Part shown: piece after piece, positions 1 to 8,802 of the stretch | How positions within the stretch are numbered: the first letter of the stretch is position 1 | Layout of the letters: every line of letters begins with the position of its first letter | From: Brevibacterium sp. CS2 | Lineage (GTDB): Bacteria > Actinomycetota > Actinomycetes > Actinomycetales > Brevibacteriaceae | DNA: 64,000 nucleotides | Direction: 5' to 3' | Assembly (NCBI RefSeq): GCF_005280295.1 | Contig: NZ_CP040020.1 | Location: 992,001 to 1,056,000 of the forward strand | Translations under genes and position numbers: made by a program | The notes under the pieces: model-generated | What the model saw: only the letters and a program-made list of their open reading frames with translations | What the model was told of the DNA's origin: nothing | The model's database searches: none

Positions 1-963
1 GCCCTCGGCGACCTCGACCGGCACGCTCTCGCCGCTGAGCATCGACTCGTCGATCGCGGAGTGGCCGGCGACGACGACCCCGTCGGTGGCGATCTTCTCC
101 CCGGGCCTGACCCGGAACACGTCGCCGGTCACGAGGTCCTCGACGGGCACCTCGACCGCGGTGCGGGCAGCGCCCTCGCCCCGGAGCACGGTCGCCGAAC
201 GGGCGCCCAGGCTCAGCAGCTCGCGCAGCGCGCGCGTCGCGGTGCCCTTCGCGCGCTCCTCGGTGATCCGGCCGATGAGGAGGAACACCGTGATCGCGAC
301 GGCCGCCTCGAACCAGATGTGGTAGTCGTGCGGCAGGTGGAGGACGTGGCCGCGGGACACGGCGAGGCCGAGGGTGAAGAGCGAGTACAGGCCGGCGACG
401 GTGATGCCGACGCTGACCAGGGTGTCCATCGTCGTCGAACCGCCGCGGGCGGCCTTGAACGCCGCCTGGTGGAACGGCCAGGCGCCCCAGGTGATGACCG
501 GCAGGCTGAGGACCAGCACCACCCACTGCCAGCCGGGGAAGTGCCAGCCCATCACCATCGAGATCGCGATCACGGGCACGCCGAGGATCGCCGAGCCGAT
601 GAGGCGGGGACGCAGCCGCTCCGTGCCGTAGTCGACGACCTCCGGGCCGGCGCCGCCGGTGAAAGGGGCGCGGACGGTCGCGGAGTAGCCGGCGCGGGAC
701 ACCGTGTCGGTGATCTGCTCATCGCTGACGTCGCCGGTGACCTCGACATGGGCGGAGTTGAGCGGCAGGTTGACGCTCGCGCTCACGCCGTCGAGCCGGT
801 TGAGTTTCTTCTCGATCCGGGCCGAGCACGAGGCGCACGTCATCCCGGTGATGTCGAGGTCGAGCTCGCGCACCCCCACCGGGGCCGAGGTGCCGGCGGG
901 GGTGCCCGCCGGTCCTGCGGCTCCGCCCGGTCCCGAGGTGCGCGAGGCGCTGGGGGAGGTCAT
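1..963 (-). CDS. copA: Copper-translocating P-type ATPase CopA, N-terminal part (cut by left edge)
   Basis: The reverse strand encodes the first 321 codons of a P1B-type ATPase that exports Cu(I) across the cytoplasmic membrane. After a Gly/Pro/Ala-rich leader comes a heavy-metal-associated domain with the metal site GMTCASC near residues 35-45, then four hydrophobic segments (about residues 95-220) and the start of the actuator domain with the SGES dephosphorylation motif near the window edge. The phosphorylation (DKTG) and ATP-binding parts lie outside the window. The start ATG is one base from the copZ stop, so the two are cotranscribed. Family known; copper rather than silver specificity is inferred from the CsoR/CopZ neighbours. 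Confidence 0.93.
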   Translation of the reverse strand, partial: MTSPSASRTSGPGGAAGPAGTPAGTSAPVGVRELDLDITGMTCASCSARIEKKLNRLDGVSASVNLPLNSAHVEVTGDVSDEQITDTVSRAGYSATVRAPFTGGAGPEVVDYGTERLRPRLIGSAILGVPVIAISMVMGWHFPGWQWVVLVLSLPVITWGAWPFHQAAFKAARGGSTTMDTLVSVGITVAGLYSLFTLGLAVSRGHVLHLPHDYHIWFEAAVAITVFLLIGRITEERAKGTATRALRELLSLGARSATVLRGEGAARTAVEVPVEDLVTGDVFRVRPGEKIATDGVVVAGHSAIDESMLSGESVPVEVAEG

Positions 964-964
964 G

Positions 965-1177
965 TCACTTCACCTCGTAGCCGGCCTCGTCGACCGCGGC
1001 GGCGACGGCCGCATCATCGAGCGGCTGCTCGGAGGTGATGGTGACGGGGGAGCCACCGCCGGCCACGAGGTCGACCTCGACGGCGGAGACGCCGGGCAGC
1101 GCCCCGACCTCCTCCTTCACGGCAGCGACGCAGTGTCCGCAGGTCATGCCGGTGACGGTGATCGTGGTGGTGGTCAT
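965..1177 (-). CDS. copZ: Copper chaperone CopZ (HMA domain)
   Basis: This 70-residue protein is a single heavy-metal-associated domain with the Cu(I)-binding motif GMTCGHC (Cys13 and Cys16). Proteins of this size carry Cu(I) in the cytosol and deliver it to CopA. A good ribosome site (GAAGGAG) lies 7 bases before the ATG. The gene sits between csoR and copA on the same strand, 66 bases after csoR and one base before copA, so all three form a copper-responsive operon. Confidence 0.93.
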   Translation of the reverse strand: MTTTTITVTGMTCGHCVAAVKEEVGALPGVSAVEVDLVAGGGSPVTITSEQPLDDAAVAAAVDEAGYEVK

Positions 1178-1243
1178 GTGGTGCTCCTTCAGTGGTGGAT
1201 GGCGGTGATTGGCGGGTGGATCCGGTGAAGCCGGCGCAGCCCC

Positions 1244-1561
1244 TCAGCTCTTGATGAGGCGGGCGATCGCGGCGGTGGCCTCGGCGATCTTCGCCTCGGC
1301 CGACTCGGGCGATTCCTGCGCCGCGGTCACCACGCAGTGCTGCATGTGCTCGTCGAGCAGGCGGATCGACAGGGAGTGGAGAGCGGCGGTGGCGGCGGAG
1401 ACCTGGGTGAGGATGTCGATGCAGTACTTGTCGTCCTCGATCATCCGGCCGATTCCGCGCACCTGCCCCTCGATGCGTCTGACCCGTGCGAGGTGGGCGG
1501 CCTTGTCCGCGGTGTAGCCGTGCGGCGGCTGCGGCTCCGGGCGGGTCTGCGGTGTGTCCAT
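1244..1561 (-). CDS. csoR: Copper-sensing repressor CsoR
   Basis: A 105-residue all-helical DUF156 repressor. The metal ligands are Cys47, His72 and Cys76; the spacing of 25 and 4 residues equals that of the well-studied Mycobacterium CsoR Cys-His-Cys site, which supports Cu(I) rather than formaldehyde or nickel sensing. The conserved segment RRIEGQVRGIGRMIEDD precedes the first Cys. First gene of csoR-copZ-copA. The start ATG lies 6 bases after a -10 box, so the mRNA is probably leaderless and the gene autoregulated through the adjoining operator. Confidence 0.92.
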   Translation of the reverse strand: MDTPQTRPEPQPPHGYTADKAAHLARVRRIEGQVRGIGRMIEDDKYCIDILTQVSAATAALHSLSIRLLDEHMQHCVVTAAQESPESAEAKIAEATAAIARLIKS

Positions 1562-1567
1562 GTCTGG

Positions 1568-1596
1568 ATGATATACCCCTAGGGGGTATGAATCAA
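1568..1596 (-). promoter_or_regulatory. csoR promoter with CsoR operator in the spacer
   Basis: Read on the reverse strand: -35 TTGATT (1596-1591), a 17-base spacer, -10 TATCAT (1573-1568), then 6 bases to the csoR ATG. The spacer is almost entirely a G/C-tract palindrome (ATACCCC-TAG-GGGGTAT, 1573-1589), the classic CsoR operator form. Bound CsoR would cover the whole core promoter. No ribosome site fits between the -10 and the ATG, so translation is inferred to start on a leaderless transcript. Confidence 0.82.
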
Positions 1597-1835
1597 GAGG
1601 GTGACGGGAGGGCCGGGCGGCAGGATGTGCGGATCAGCCGGGCGGGCGGTCGGCGGCCGGAGCCCGGGTGGCGTCCGGGTGGACCCCGGTCCGGCGAGGT
1701 GAGGCGCCCGGCCCGGGGAGGTGAGGGGAACCGGGTAGCCGCCGGCCCGGGGACGTGGCGGATCCACCACGCGCATCTGCCGATCCGGCGACCCGATGGG
1801 CCCGGCCCGGGCGCGGACTGCGGCACAATGTCCCC

Positions 1836-4025
1836 ATGAGCGCCCGTGATCTGCCCGAACCGCCTGTGCCGCAGCCGAAGCCGGAGGACGGGTCGCGTGC
1901 GCAGGTCCCCGGCGCCGCGCCTGCGGGACCGGGAGGCGAGCCGCAGCGGGATCCCGAGCGACCGCGCCGCCGGTCCGCCCGGGCCGTGCACTGGCGCCGG
2001 CCCGATCGCCGTCGCCGCCGCGGCAGGGGGCCGCTGCGCTGGTTCCGGATCGGCGTGGCCGGACAGATCCTCCGCGCGATCACCGTGATGTTCCTCGGCA
2101 TCGTGCTGCTCACCACGACGATCCTCTACATCCAGCTCTCGCAGAAGAACAACGAGCACTTCCAGAGCCTCCTGGCCTCCTCCGCGGACTCGCTCGCCGC
2201 CTCCCCGGCCGTCCACGAGGCGCTGTTCGCCGACTCCGCCTTCTACTCCCCCGATGAGCAGGCCCCCGGGGCCGGCCCCGGGTGGGTCGAGGGCACGCAG
2301 GGGCGCGAGGACTTCACCGACTACCTCACCGCGGTCAAGGCCGACTACGAGCTCGATCGGCTCGCGGTGTTCTCCGCCGATGCGCTGCGCGGGGCGGAGA
2401 TCGGCTCCGGGACGAGCGACCCGGGGGAGACGATCCCCGCCACCGGCGGCCCGGCGACGGAGGAGGCCGCCGCGGAGGTCCTCGCCGCGATCGATCCCGA
2501 CCCCGTGCTCTCCGGGCGCACCGTCCTCCAGTTCGTCGACGGCGAGGCCGGTGGCACCCTCTACGCCGTCGCCCCCGTCTACAGCACGCCCCCGGGGGAG
2601 GAACCGGCCGCGGACGCCGAGGTCGCCGCCGTCGTCGCCACCGGGCTCCACGCCGACTCCATCCGCGCCGATTTCGCCCCCCAGGGTCGCTGGATCATCG
2701 GCAGCGGTGCGCTGACGATCCTCATGGGCACGATCGCGGTGTGGCTCGCCTCCCGCGGACTCAAACGGGTGACCGGCGACTACGGGACCCAGGAGCTCGG
2801 CGAGATGCTCGACTTCTACTCCTCCGTCCTCCAGGCGGTGAGCGAAGGGCTGCTCCTCGTCGACCGCAACCACGGCATCGTCCTCCACAACACCGAGGCC
2901 GCCGAACTCGTCGGCCTGCCCGCGGACGGGACAGGGGACCCGGTGCGGATCGCCGACCTCGAGCTGCCCGGATCGCTGCGCGAGCTGCTCGTCAGCGGCC
3001 GCTGGGCGCGCGACGAGATCCACTACACCGATGACCACGTGCTTGTCGTGAACCAGCAGCCCACTGAGCAGTCCCCGGACACCTGGGTCACCACCATGCG
3101 CGACCACACCGAGCTCCAGGAGCTGTCCGGCGAGCTCGTGTCGGTGCGGTCCTTCTCCGAGTCCCTGCGCTCGCAGACCCACGAGTACGCCAACCGGCTC
3201 CACACCATGGTGTCGCTCATCGAGATCGGTCACAGCGACCAGGCGCTCGAGTTCGCCACCCGTGAGATCGACCAGATGGACCGGCCGGCGGACAACCTGC
3301 TCGGCGGCTTCGACCACCCTGTGCTCTCGGCCCTGCTGCTCACGAAACTCTCCCAGGCCAAGGAGGCCGGCATCGACCTCGAGGTCGACACGAGCGGCCT
3401 GACCGGCGGGCTGGCGGCCGAGGACCGCGACCTCGTCACCGTGATCGGCAACCTCCTCGACAACGCCTTCGACGCGGTGTCCCGGGCCGGCACAGCACCG
3501 GAGCGCCGCCGGGTGTACCTCACGATCTCCGGAGCCGAGGAGCGCGGCTACACCGTCGAGGTCGCCGACGACGGCCCCGGCATCCCCGAGGACTCCGTGG
3601 ACCAGGTGTTCGAGCGCGGCTTCTCCACCAAGCACGACGGCGTCGAGCAGGATTCGGGCGCCGGCCGCACCGAGGACGGTGCCCGCGGGGTCGGGCTGTC
3701 GCTCGTCGTGCAGGCGGTGCGCCGCCTCGGCGGGGCGATCGACGTGCGCGGCGGGCCCGACTGCGAGGGCGACCCGCTGGGCGCGGCGTTCGAGGTGTGG
3801 CTGCCCGGCACACCGCCGATCCGCCAGTCCGGCGTCCCCACGGGCAGCCTGCCGATCGTCGCGATGCCGGAGGAACCGCGGGATGCCGCAGGAGGCGCCG
3901 CGGGGTCCGGGGTGTCGCGCGATGCCGCGCCGGCCTCCGCGCCCGGGCCCGCGACGGGGTCTTCCATCGGGCCCGCGACGACGCCCGAAGCCGGCTCGCG
4001 GCCCGGATCCGAGGGAATCCATTAG
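1836..4025 (+). CDS. Sensor histidine kinase, DcuS/CitA type
   Basis: A 729-residue membrane kinase. A Pro/Arg-rich cytoplasmic leader precedes TM1 (about residues 75-100). An extracytoplasmic sensor region of about 185 residues follows, then TM2 (about 285-305), a PAS domain (about 325-430), a SpoB-type dimerisation helix with the motif SQTHEYANRLHTM (phospho-acceptor His near 449) and a HATPase domain with NLLDNAFDAV, DDGPGIPE and GVGLSLV. This is the layout of C4-dicarboxylate and citrate sensors. A low-complexity Ala/Pro/Gly tail ends the protein. The ATG at 1836 is chosen because upstream codons read like non-coding sequence. The response regulator follows after 13 bases; no transporter is adjacent, so the ligand is unknown. 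Confidence 0.85.
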   Translation: MSARDLPEPPVPQPKPEDGSRAQVPGAAPAGPGGEPQRDPERPRRRSARAVHWRRPDRRRRRGRGPLRWFRIGVAGQILRAITVMFLGIVLLTTTILYIQLSQKNNEHFQSLLASSADSLAASPAVHEALFADSAFYSPDEQAPGAGPGWVEGTQGREDFTDYLTAVKADYELDRLAVFSADALRGAEIGSGTSDPGETIPATGGPATEEAAAEVLAAIDPDPVLSGRTVLQFVDGEAGGTLYAVAPVYSTPPGEEPAADAEVAAVVATGLHADSIRADFAPQGRWIIGSGALTILMGTIAVWLASRGLKRVTGDYGTQELGEMLDFYSSVLQAVSEGLLLVDRNHGIVLHNTEAAELVGLPADGTGDPVRIADLELPGSLRELLVSGRWARDEIHYTDDHVLVVNQQPTEQSPDTWVTTMRDHTELQELSGELVSVRSFSESLRSQTHEYANRLHTMVSLIEIGHSDQALEFATREIDQMDRPADNLLGGFDHPVLSALLLTKLSQAKEAGIDLEVDTSGLTGGLAAEDRDLVTVIGNLLDNAFDAVSRAGTAPERRRVYLTISGAEERGYTVEVADDGPGIPEDSVDQVFERGFSTKHDGVEQDSGAGRTEDGARGVGLSLVVQAVRRLGGAIDVRGGPDCEGDPLGAAFEVWLPGTPPIRQSGVPTGSLPIVAMPEEPRDAAGGAAGSGVSRDAAPASAPGPATGSSIGPATTPEAGSRPGSEGIH

Positions 4026-4038
4026 GCTGGAGACGAGT

Positions 4039-4770
4039 ATGGGAGCGCAGCACAGGCAGACCGATGATCACGGTGTCGGAGTCCTCGTCGTCGAGGACGA
4101 GAGCGTCGCCGCGAAGGCGCACGCCCAGTACGTCGATCGGCTCGAGGGATTCCACGTCGCCGGGATCGCCCGCAACGCGACGCAGGCGCTCGCCGCGCTC
4201 AGCGGCCAGATCATCGGCATGGACCCGGCGCGGATCACCCTCGTCCTCCTCGACATGAACCTGCCCGACGGCCACGGGCTGCAGCTGCTCCGCGCGATCC
4301 GCGGCAAGCACATCCCCGTCGACGTCGTCGCGGTGACCGCCGCCCGCGACATGCAGGTCGTCCAGGAGGCGCTGTCGCTGGGTGTCGTGCAGTACATCAT
4401 CAAGCCCTTCACCTTCCCGGTATTCAAGTCCAAGCTCGAGGCGTACCTGGGCTACCGGGCCACGCTCGCCGCCGACTGCGACGGGGCGGAGATGACGCAG
4501 ACCGAGGTCGACGCCGCGCTCGCGGCCCTCGGCGCCGCGCCGGCGAAGACGGCCCCCAAAGGGGTGCCGGAAGCGGTGCAGGAGCAGATCACCGGGGTGC
4601 TCGCCGACGGGAGCGCGATGTCCGCAGCCGAGGTCGGGGACCGGATCGGGGTCTCGCGCGTCACCGCCCGCCGGTACCTCGAGGCGCTCACCGACGCCGG
4701 AGCGCTCGACCGCCGGCCGCGCTACGGCTCCGCCGGCAGGCCGGTGCTCGAGTACCGGATCCTCGATTGA
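4039..4770 (+). CDS. Response regulator, DcuR/CitB type
   Basis: A 243-residue regulator paired with the kinase just upstream. The receiver domain shows the acidic pair in VVEDES, the phospho-acceptor Asp in LLDMNLPDG (near residue 72) and the conserved Lys in IIKPF (near 121). The C-terminal part has a helix-turn-helix of the CitB/DcuR class (AAEVGDRIGVSRVTARRYLE) followed by a short wing ending in LEYRIL. Members of this family usually switch on uptake or catabolism of C4-dicarboxylates or citrate. The target genes cannot be named from this window. Confidence 0.87.
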   Translation: MGAQHRQTDDHGVGVLVVEDESVAAKAHAQYVDRLEGFHVAGIARNATQALAALSGQIIGMDPARITLVLLDMNLPDGHGLQLLRAIRGKHIPVDVVAVTAARDMQVVQEALSLGVVQYIIKPFTFPVFKSKLEAYLGYRATLAADCDGAEMTQTEVDAALAALGAAPAKTAPKGVPEAVQEQITGVLADGSAMSAAEVGDRIGVSRVTARRYLEALTDAGALDRRPRYGSAGRPVLEYRILD

Positions 4771-4836
4771 GCAGCCGCCGCACCGGCCGGTGAGCGCCCG
4801 CCGCGCCAGGCGGCCGACCACCCCGGGCGACGGCTG

Positions 4837-5786
4837 TCAGCGCGCGGGGGCGAACAGCGAATCCGTGTAGGCGCTGCCGAACACCGCGTGCGGGTCGAGG
4901 CGCGCCCGCAGGGTCCGGAAGTCCTCGAAGCGCGGGTAGACCGCACCTCCTCGTTCAGCAGCTGCGCGAGGCGGCGGCGGGGCCGGGCGGCGGACACCCC
5001 GGCTGGCGGCGCCTGGCCGGGGGCCACCCGCACGTTCGTCTTGACGAGCGCTCGGTCGGTGTGCGGGAACCAGTAGAACTCGAGGTGATCGCACTGCGCG
5101 GAGCGGGCGACGAAGGTCGCGAGGAGATCGTCGAAGGGCTCGGACTGCTCGCGGGCGACGACGTCGAAGCGCGGGACGCACGCGAGCTCGATCTCGGTGA
5201 TGACACCGAGCACGCCGAGACTGAGGCGGGCGAGGTCGAAGACGTCGGGGTCCGCGGCTCGGGAGAGTTCGCGGCGCGCGCCGTCGGCGGTGAGGAGCGT
5301 GAGGCCGGTGACCATCCCGGCGAACCCGGTGAAGCCGCGCCCGGTGCCGTGGGTCCCGGTGGAGATCGCGCCGACGAGCGACTGCGGGTCGACGTCGCCC
5401 TGGTTGGCCAGCGCGAGGCCGTGCGGGGCGAGCAGCGCGGGGATGTCGCGCAGCCGGGTGCCCGCCCGGAAGCGCACCCGCCGGGTGGCGGCATCGACGG
5501 CGACGATCCCGCTCAGCGCGTCGAGGGAGATCATGGTCCCGGTCCCGAGTGCGACGGGGGTGAAGGAGTGCCCGGCGCCGATGACGCGGATCCGCTCCCC
5601 GCTCCCGTTCGCCGCGGCGACGACCGCGACGACCGCGACGAGCTCGGATTCGTCGGCGGGAGCATGGAACGCCGCGGGGTGGGCATGCGCGGTGCCCGAC
5701 CAGGTGCTCACGCGGCGGGCGCGTCCGGTCCCGCCCGTCGGCGCACCTGTCAGTGCGCCCATCCGGAACCTCGATACGTCGACCAT
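4837..5786 (-). pseudogene. Decayed D-arabinono-1,4-lactone-oxidase-like FAD oxidoreductase
   Basis: The first 270-280 codons encode a normal FAD_binding_4 domain: GAGHSFTPVA, GAISTGTHGTG and the PHTDRALVKT segment are clear. At about 4945 the reading frame breaks after LAQLLNEE. The typical C-terminal end of the family (YPRFEDFRTLRARLDPHAVF) appears immediately afterwards in another frame. Intact relatives are about 430-440 residues, so roughly 100-130 codons of the substrate domain are missing and the remainder is out of frame. It starts inside the end of the upstream aldolase gene (ATG at 5786, alternative at 5762), matching the usual pairing of these two families. Probably non-functional unless an assembly error is involved. 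Confidence 0.8.
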
Positions 5787-6961
5787 GAGTCGATGATCTG
5801 ACCGCCGGCGACGATGTGGAATCCGGTGAGGTGCTCCGCGAGCTCCCCGGCCTTGGCGTGCCGGAGGAAGACGTGGGCGCCGAGCGGTAGCGTGTCCGCG
5901 CCCGGACCGTGGAGCGGGGTCTGCACCTCGCCGGGGCCCTCGGTGGAGCTGTAGGCGAGGCCCTCCGGCCAGGCGATCGTCGGCCGCCGGTCGTCCCCGG
6001 GCGGGCCCGAGGCGATCCAGCCCCCGCCGGCGACCGTCACCCAGCCGGGGGCCGGCCTGCGGACCACGGGGAGGGCGAAGAACGCCGCCGGCTCGTGACG
6101 GAAGCCGCGGTAGGTGTCGTAGAGGCCGGGGGAGAACAGGCCGGAGCCCGCGGTGAGCTCGGTGAGCGTGCCCTCGGCCGCGCTCGTCTCGAGCGAACCG
6201 GTGCGGCCGCCGTTGACGAACTCGAGCTCGGCGACCTCGCGGAGCGCGGCGACGACCCGGGTGCGGCGCTCGCGCAGCTCCGCGACGGACATCCGGCGCA
6301 CGGTGCGCACGGCGAGCGCATGCGCACCGCGCCCGGCATCGCCGAGACCGGCGATCTGCCCCTCGTACGACATCACGCCGACGAGCCGGAGTCGCCGGTC
6401 GGCCACGATCCGCCCGGCGAGGGCGAGCGCCTCGGCGACCTCCCGCACCGGGCTTCGGCGGACGCCCAAGTGCACCCGACCGCGGGTGAATCGGTGCGCC
6501 GGACGGAGCGAGGCATCGAGGTCGAGGCACAGGCGCAGCGGCTGCGCGGCGGTCGAACCGGCGGGGCCGTGAGTGGGGGCGAGCGCTGCGAGCAGGACAT
6601 CGATGCCCTCGTCCGAGTCGACCATGAGCGTGATGTGGGCGAGCGCCTCGGCGTCGGCCGCCAGCGCGCGGAGACCCTCCCGGTGGACGGTCGGATACGC
6701 GACGACGATGTCGCGGAAGCCGAGCCGGTGGAGATCGAGCGCCTCGGGCAGTGAGAAGGCGAGGATCCCGCCGTAGCCGGGGGCGGAGAGGACCCGTTCG
6801 AGGGCGTGGGGTGCGCGGAGGGATTTCGAGGCGACCCGGATCGGGAGCCCGGCGGCACGGGCGCGGAGCGCGGCGATGTTGCGATCGAAGGCATCGCGAT
6901 CGATGACGCCGAACGGCCCGTCGAGATCGCCGACGGCCCTGCGCAGCTCTGCACTCACCAT
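5750..6961 (-). CDS. PLP-dependent amino-acid deaminase/aldolase (D-threonine aldolase/alanine racemase fold)
   Basis: A 403-residue fold-type III PLP enzyme. The N-terminal alanine-racemase barrel carries the PLP lysine in RVASKSLRAP (near residue 45) and the barrel motifs GVMSYEGQ and FVNGGRTGS. The C-terminal region ends in a DSD1-like domain with HVFLRHAKAGE. Relatives are annotated as amino acid deaminase/aldolase or D-threonine aldolase; the real substrate is unknown. In actinobacteria it commonly sits beside an FAD-linked lactone oxidase, and here the next gene is a broken copy of exactly that, so the pathway may be incomplete. Confidence 0.8.
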   Translation of the reverse strand: MVSAELRRAVGDLDGPFGVIDRDAFDRNIAALRARAAGLPIRVASKSLRAPHALERVLSAPGYGGILAFSLPEALDLHRLGFRDIVVAYPTVHREGLRALAADAEALAHITLMVDSDEGIDVLLAALAPTHGPAGSTAAQPLRLCLDLDASLRPAHRFTRGRVHLGVRRSPVREVAEALALAGRIVADRRLRLVGVMSYEGQIAGLGDAGRGAHALAVRTVRRMSVAELRERRTRVVAALREVAELEFVNGGRTGSLETSAAEGTLTELTAGSGLFSPGLYDTYRGFRHEPAAFFALPVVRRPAPGWVTVAGGGWIASGPPGDDRRPTIAWPEGLAYSSTEGPGEVQTPLHGPGADTLPLGAHVFLRHAKAGELAEHLTGFHIVAGGQIIDSWSTYRGSGWAH

Positions 6962-7047
6962 GGCGCCGGCCTAATCGACGGCGACCCGATTTGTTACTCA
7001 TGCGTAGGGTCGGGTGATCCCGGGGGCGCGTCTGGGATCATGGGGGG

Positions 7048-8730
7048 ATGACTGCGAAGCGCACAGCCGACACCGGCACCTCTCCTGCCGCTACCACTCC
7101 TGCCGCCTCCTCCGCGGACCACGGGTCCGCTGCCGCCTCCTCCGCGGCCTCTCCTGCAACCGCCTCGGCCGAGCACCCGGTCGCCCTGCCCGAGCGGCTG
7201 CGGGAGTTCCTCGCCGGGGATCCGCTCGCCGATGTCTCCGGCTCCGGCGCCCCGGTCGAGGTCAGGGCACCCTTCTCCGGGGAGCTGCTCGGCACCTTCG
7301 CCGGGTGCACGGCGGACGATGTCGCCGTGCGCGCCCGCGCCGCCCGGATCGCCGGCAGGGCCTGGGCGGACCGCCCGGTGCGGGAGCGCGCCGCCGTCGT
7401 GCTGCGCCTCCACACCCTCATCCGCTCCCACGAGGAGCTCGTCCTCGACGTCATCCAGGCGGAGAACGGCAAGGCGCGGCTGCACGCCTACGACGAGGTG
7501 CTCGACGCCTACAACGTGTGCCGCTACACCGGGGTGACCGCCCCGCGGGTGCTCCGGGCGCGCTCCCGGCGCGGCGCGATCCCGGGGCTGACGACCACGC
7601 GCATCGACCGGTCCGCGCTCGGTGTCGTCGGCTTCATCAGCCCCTGGAACTATCCGCTGTCGCTCGGTGCCACGGATCTTCTCGCCGCCCTCGTCGCCGG
7701 CAACGCCGTGGTCCACAAGCCCGACTCCGCGACCCCGCTGTCGAGCGTGCTCGTGCGGCGGCTCGCGATCCGGGCAGGACTCCCGGCCGACGTCTGGCAG
7801 CTCGTGCCCGGCGAGGTCGCCGAGGTCGGGGAGAGTCTGCTCGACCACGTCGACGGGCTGTCCTTCACCGGGTCCACCCGCGCGGGGCGCGGCATCGCGG
7901 CCGAGGCGGCGGCCCGGCTGCTGCCCACCGTCCTCGAGCTCGGCGGCAAGAACCCGATGATCGTGTGTGCGGACGCGGATCTCGACGCCGCGGTCGTCGG
8001 CGCGGTGCGCGGGAGCTTCAGCTCGAGCGGCCAGCTGTGCCTGTCGATGGAGCGGATCTACGTCGTGCGGCCGCTCTACGAGGAGTTCTGCACGCGCTTC
8101 GCGGCCGCGACCCGGGCTCTCACCCTGGGGGCGGCCTTCGATCACTCGGCCGAGGTCGGCACCCTGAGTTCGGCCGCGCAGCTCGATCGGGTGCAGGAGC
8201 ACATCGACGATGCCGTGGCCGCCGGCGCCCGAGTGCTCGCGGGCGGCCGGGTGCGGCCCGACCTCGGCCCGTTCTTCTTCGAGCCCACGGTGCTCGTCGA
8301 TGTGCCGGAGTCCGCACGGCTGTGCCGGGAGGAGACCTTCGGTCCGGTGGTGGCGGTGTCCGCGGTCGACAGTGAGGACGAGGCGGTGCTCGCGGCCAAC
8401 GACACCCCCTACGGTCTCAACGCGAGCGTGTTCGCCGGCTCCCGGCGGCACGGGATGGCCGTCGCGCGGCGCCTCGAGACCGGGATGGTCAACGTCGACG
8501 AGGCGTTCGCCGCGGCCTGGGGGTCGATCGACGCTCCCTCGGGCGGGTGGAAGGACTCCGGGCTCGGGCACCGTCACGGGCCGGAGGGCCTGCTCCAGTT
8601 CACCCGCACCCGGACGATCGCCCACCAGGCTCTCGTGCCGCTCGCACCCGGCGGACGCCTCTCCCCGGCTCGCTTCCAGCAGGTGATGACCGGCGCCCTC
8701 GACGTCATGCGCGCCCTGCGGATGGGCTGA
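7048..8730 (+). CDS. gabD2: Succinate-semialdehyde dehydrogenase, GabD2-like
   Basis: A 560-residue aldehyde dehydrogenase. It has a low-complexity Ala/Ser/Thr N-terminal stretch of about 40 residues not needed for the fold, the NAD(P)-binding segment with FISPWNYP, the catalytic glutamate in ELGGKNP (near 297) and the catalytic cysteine in SGQLCLS (near 331). It most resembles the actinobacterial GabD2 group, which oxidises succinic semialdehyde to succinate with NADP+. The ATG follows a G-rich ribosome site at 7042-7047. The gene is monocistronic, divergent from the deaminase/aldolase and convergent with purB. Assignment to the aldehyde dehydrogenase family is certain; the substrate is a best guess. 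Confidence 0.85.
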   Translation: MTAKRTADTGTSPAATTPAASSADHGSAAASSAASPATASAEHPVALPERLREFLAGDPLADVSGSGAPVEVRAPFSGELLGTFAGCTADDVAVRARAARIAGRAWADRPVRERAAVVLRLHTLIRSHEELVLDVIQAENGKARLHAYDEVLDAYNVCRYTGVTAPRVLRARSRRGAIPGLTTTRIDRSALGVVGFISPWNYPLSLGATDLLAALVAGNAVVHKPDSATPLSSVLVRRLAIRAGLPADVWQLVPGEVAEVGESLLDHVDGLSFTGSTRAGRGIAAEAAARLLPTVLELGGKNPMIVCADADLDAAVVGAVRGSFSSSGQLCLSMERIYVVRPLYEEFCTRFAAATRALTLGAAFDHSAEVGTLSSAAQLDRVQEHIDDAVAAGARVLAGGRVRPDLGPFFFEPTVLVDVPESARLCREETFGPVVAVSAVDSEDEAVLAANDTPYGLNASVFAGSRRHGMAVARRLETGMVNVDEAFAAAWGSIDAPSGGWKDSGLGHRHGPEGLLQFTRTRTIAHQALVPLAPGGRLSPARFQQVMTGALDVMRALRMG

Positions 8731-8802
8731 TTCCGCGGGGATCCCGGGATGTCGCAGCTCCTGTGCACGGTCGCCCGGACTGCTCCGGAACCGTCGTCAG
8801 GG

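Noticed and set aside
1593..4022. Long open frame on the reverse strand (about 809 codons)
   Set aside because: It is the shadow of the histidine kinase gene, has Arg/Gly/Asp-rich nonsense composition and no domain.
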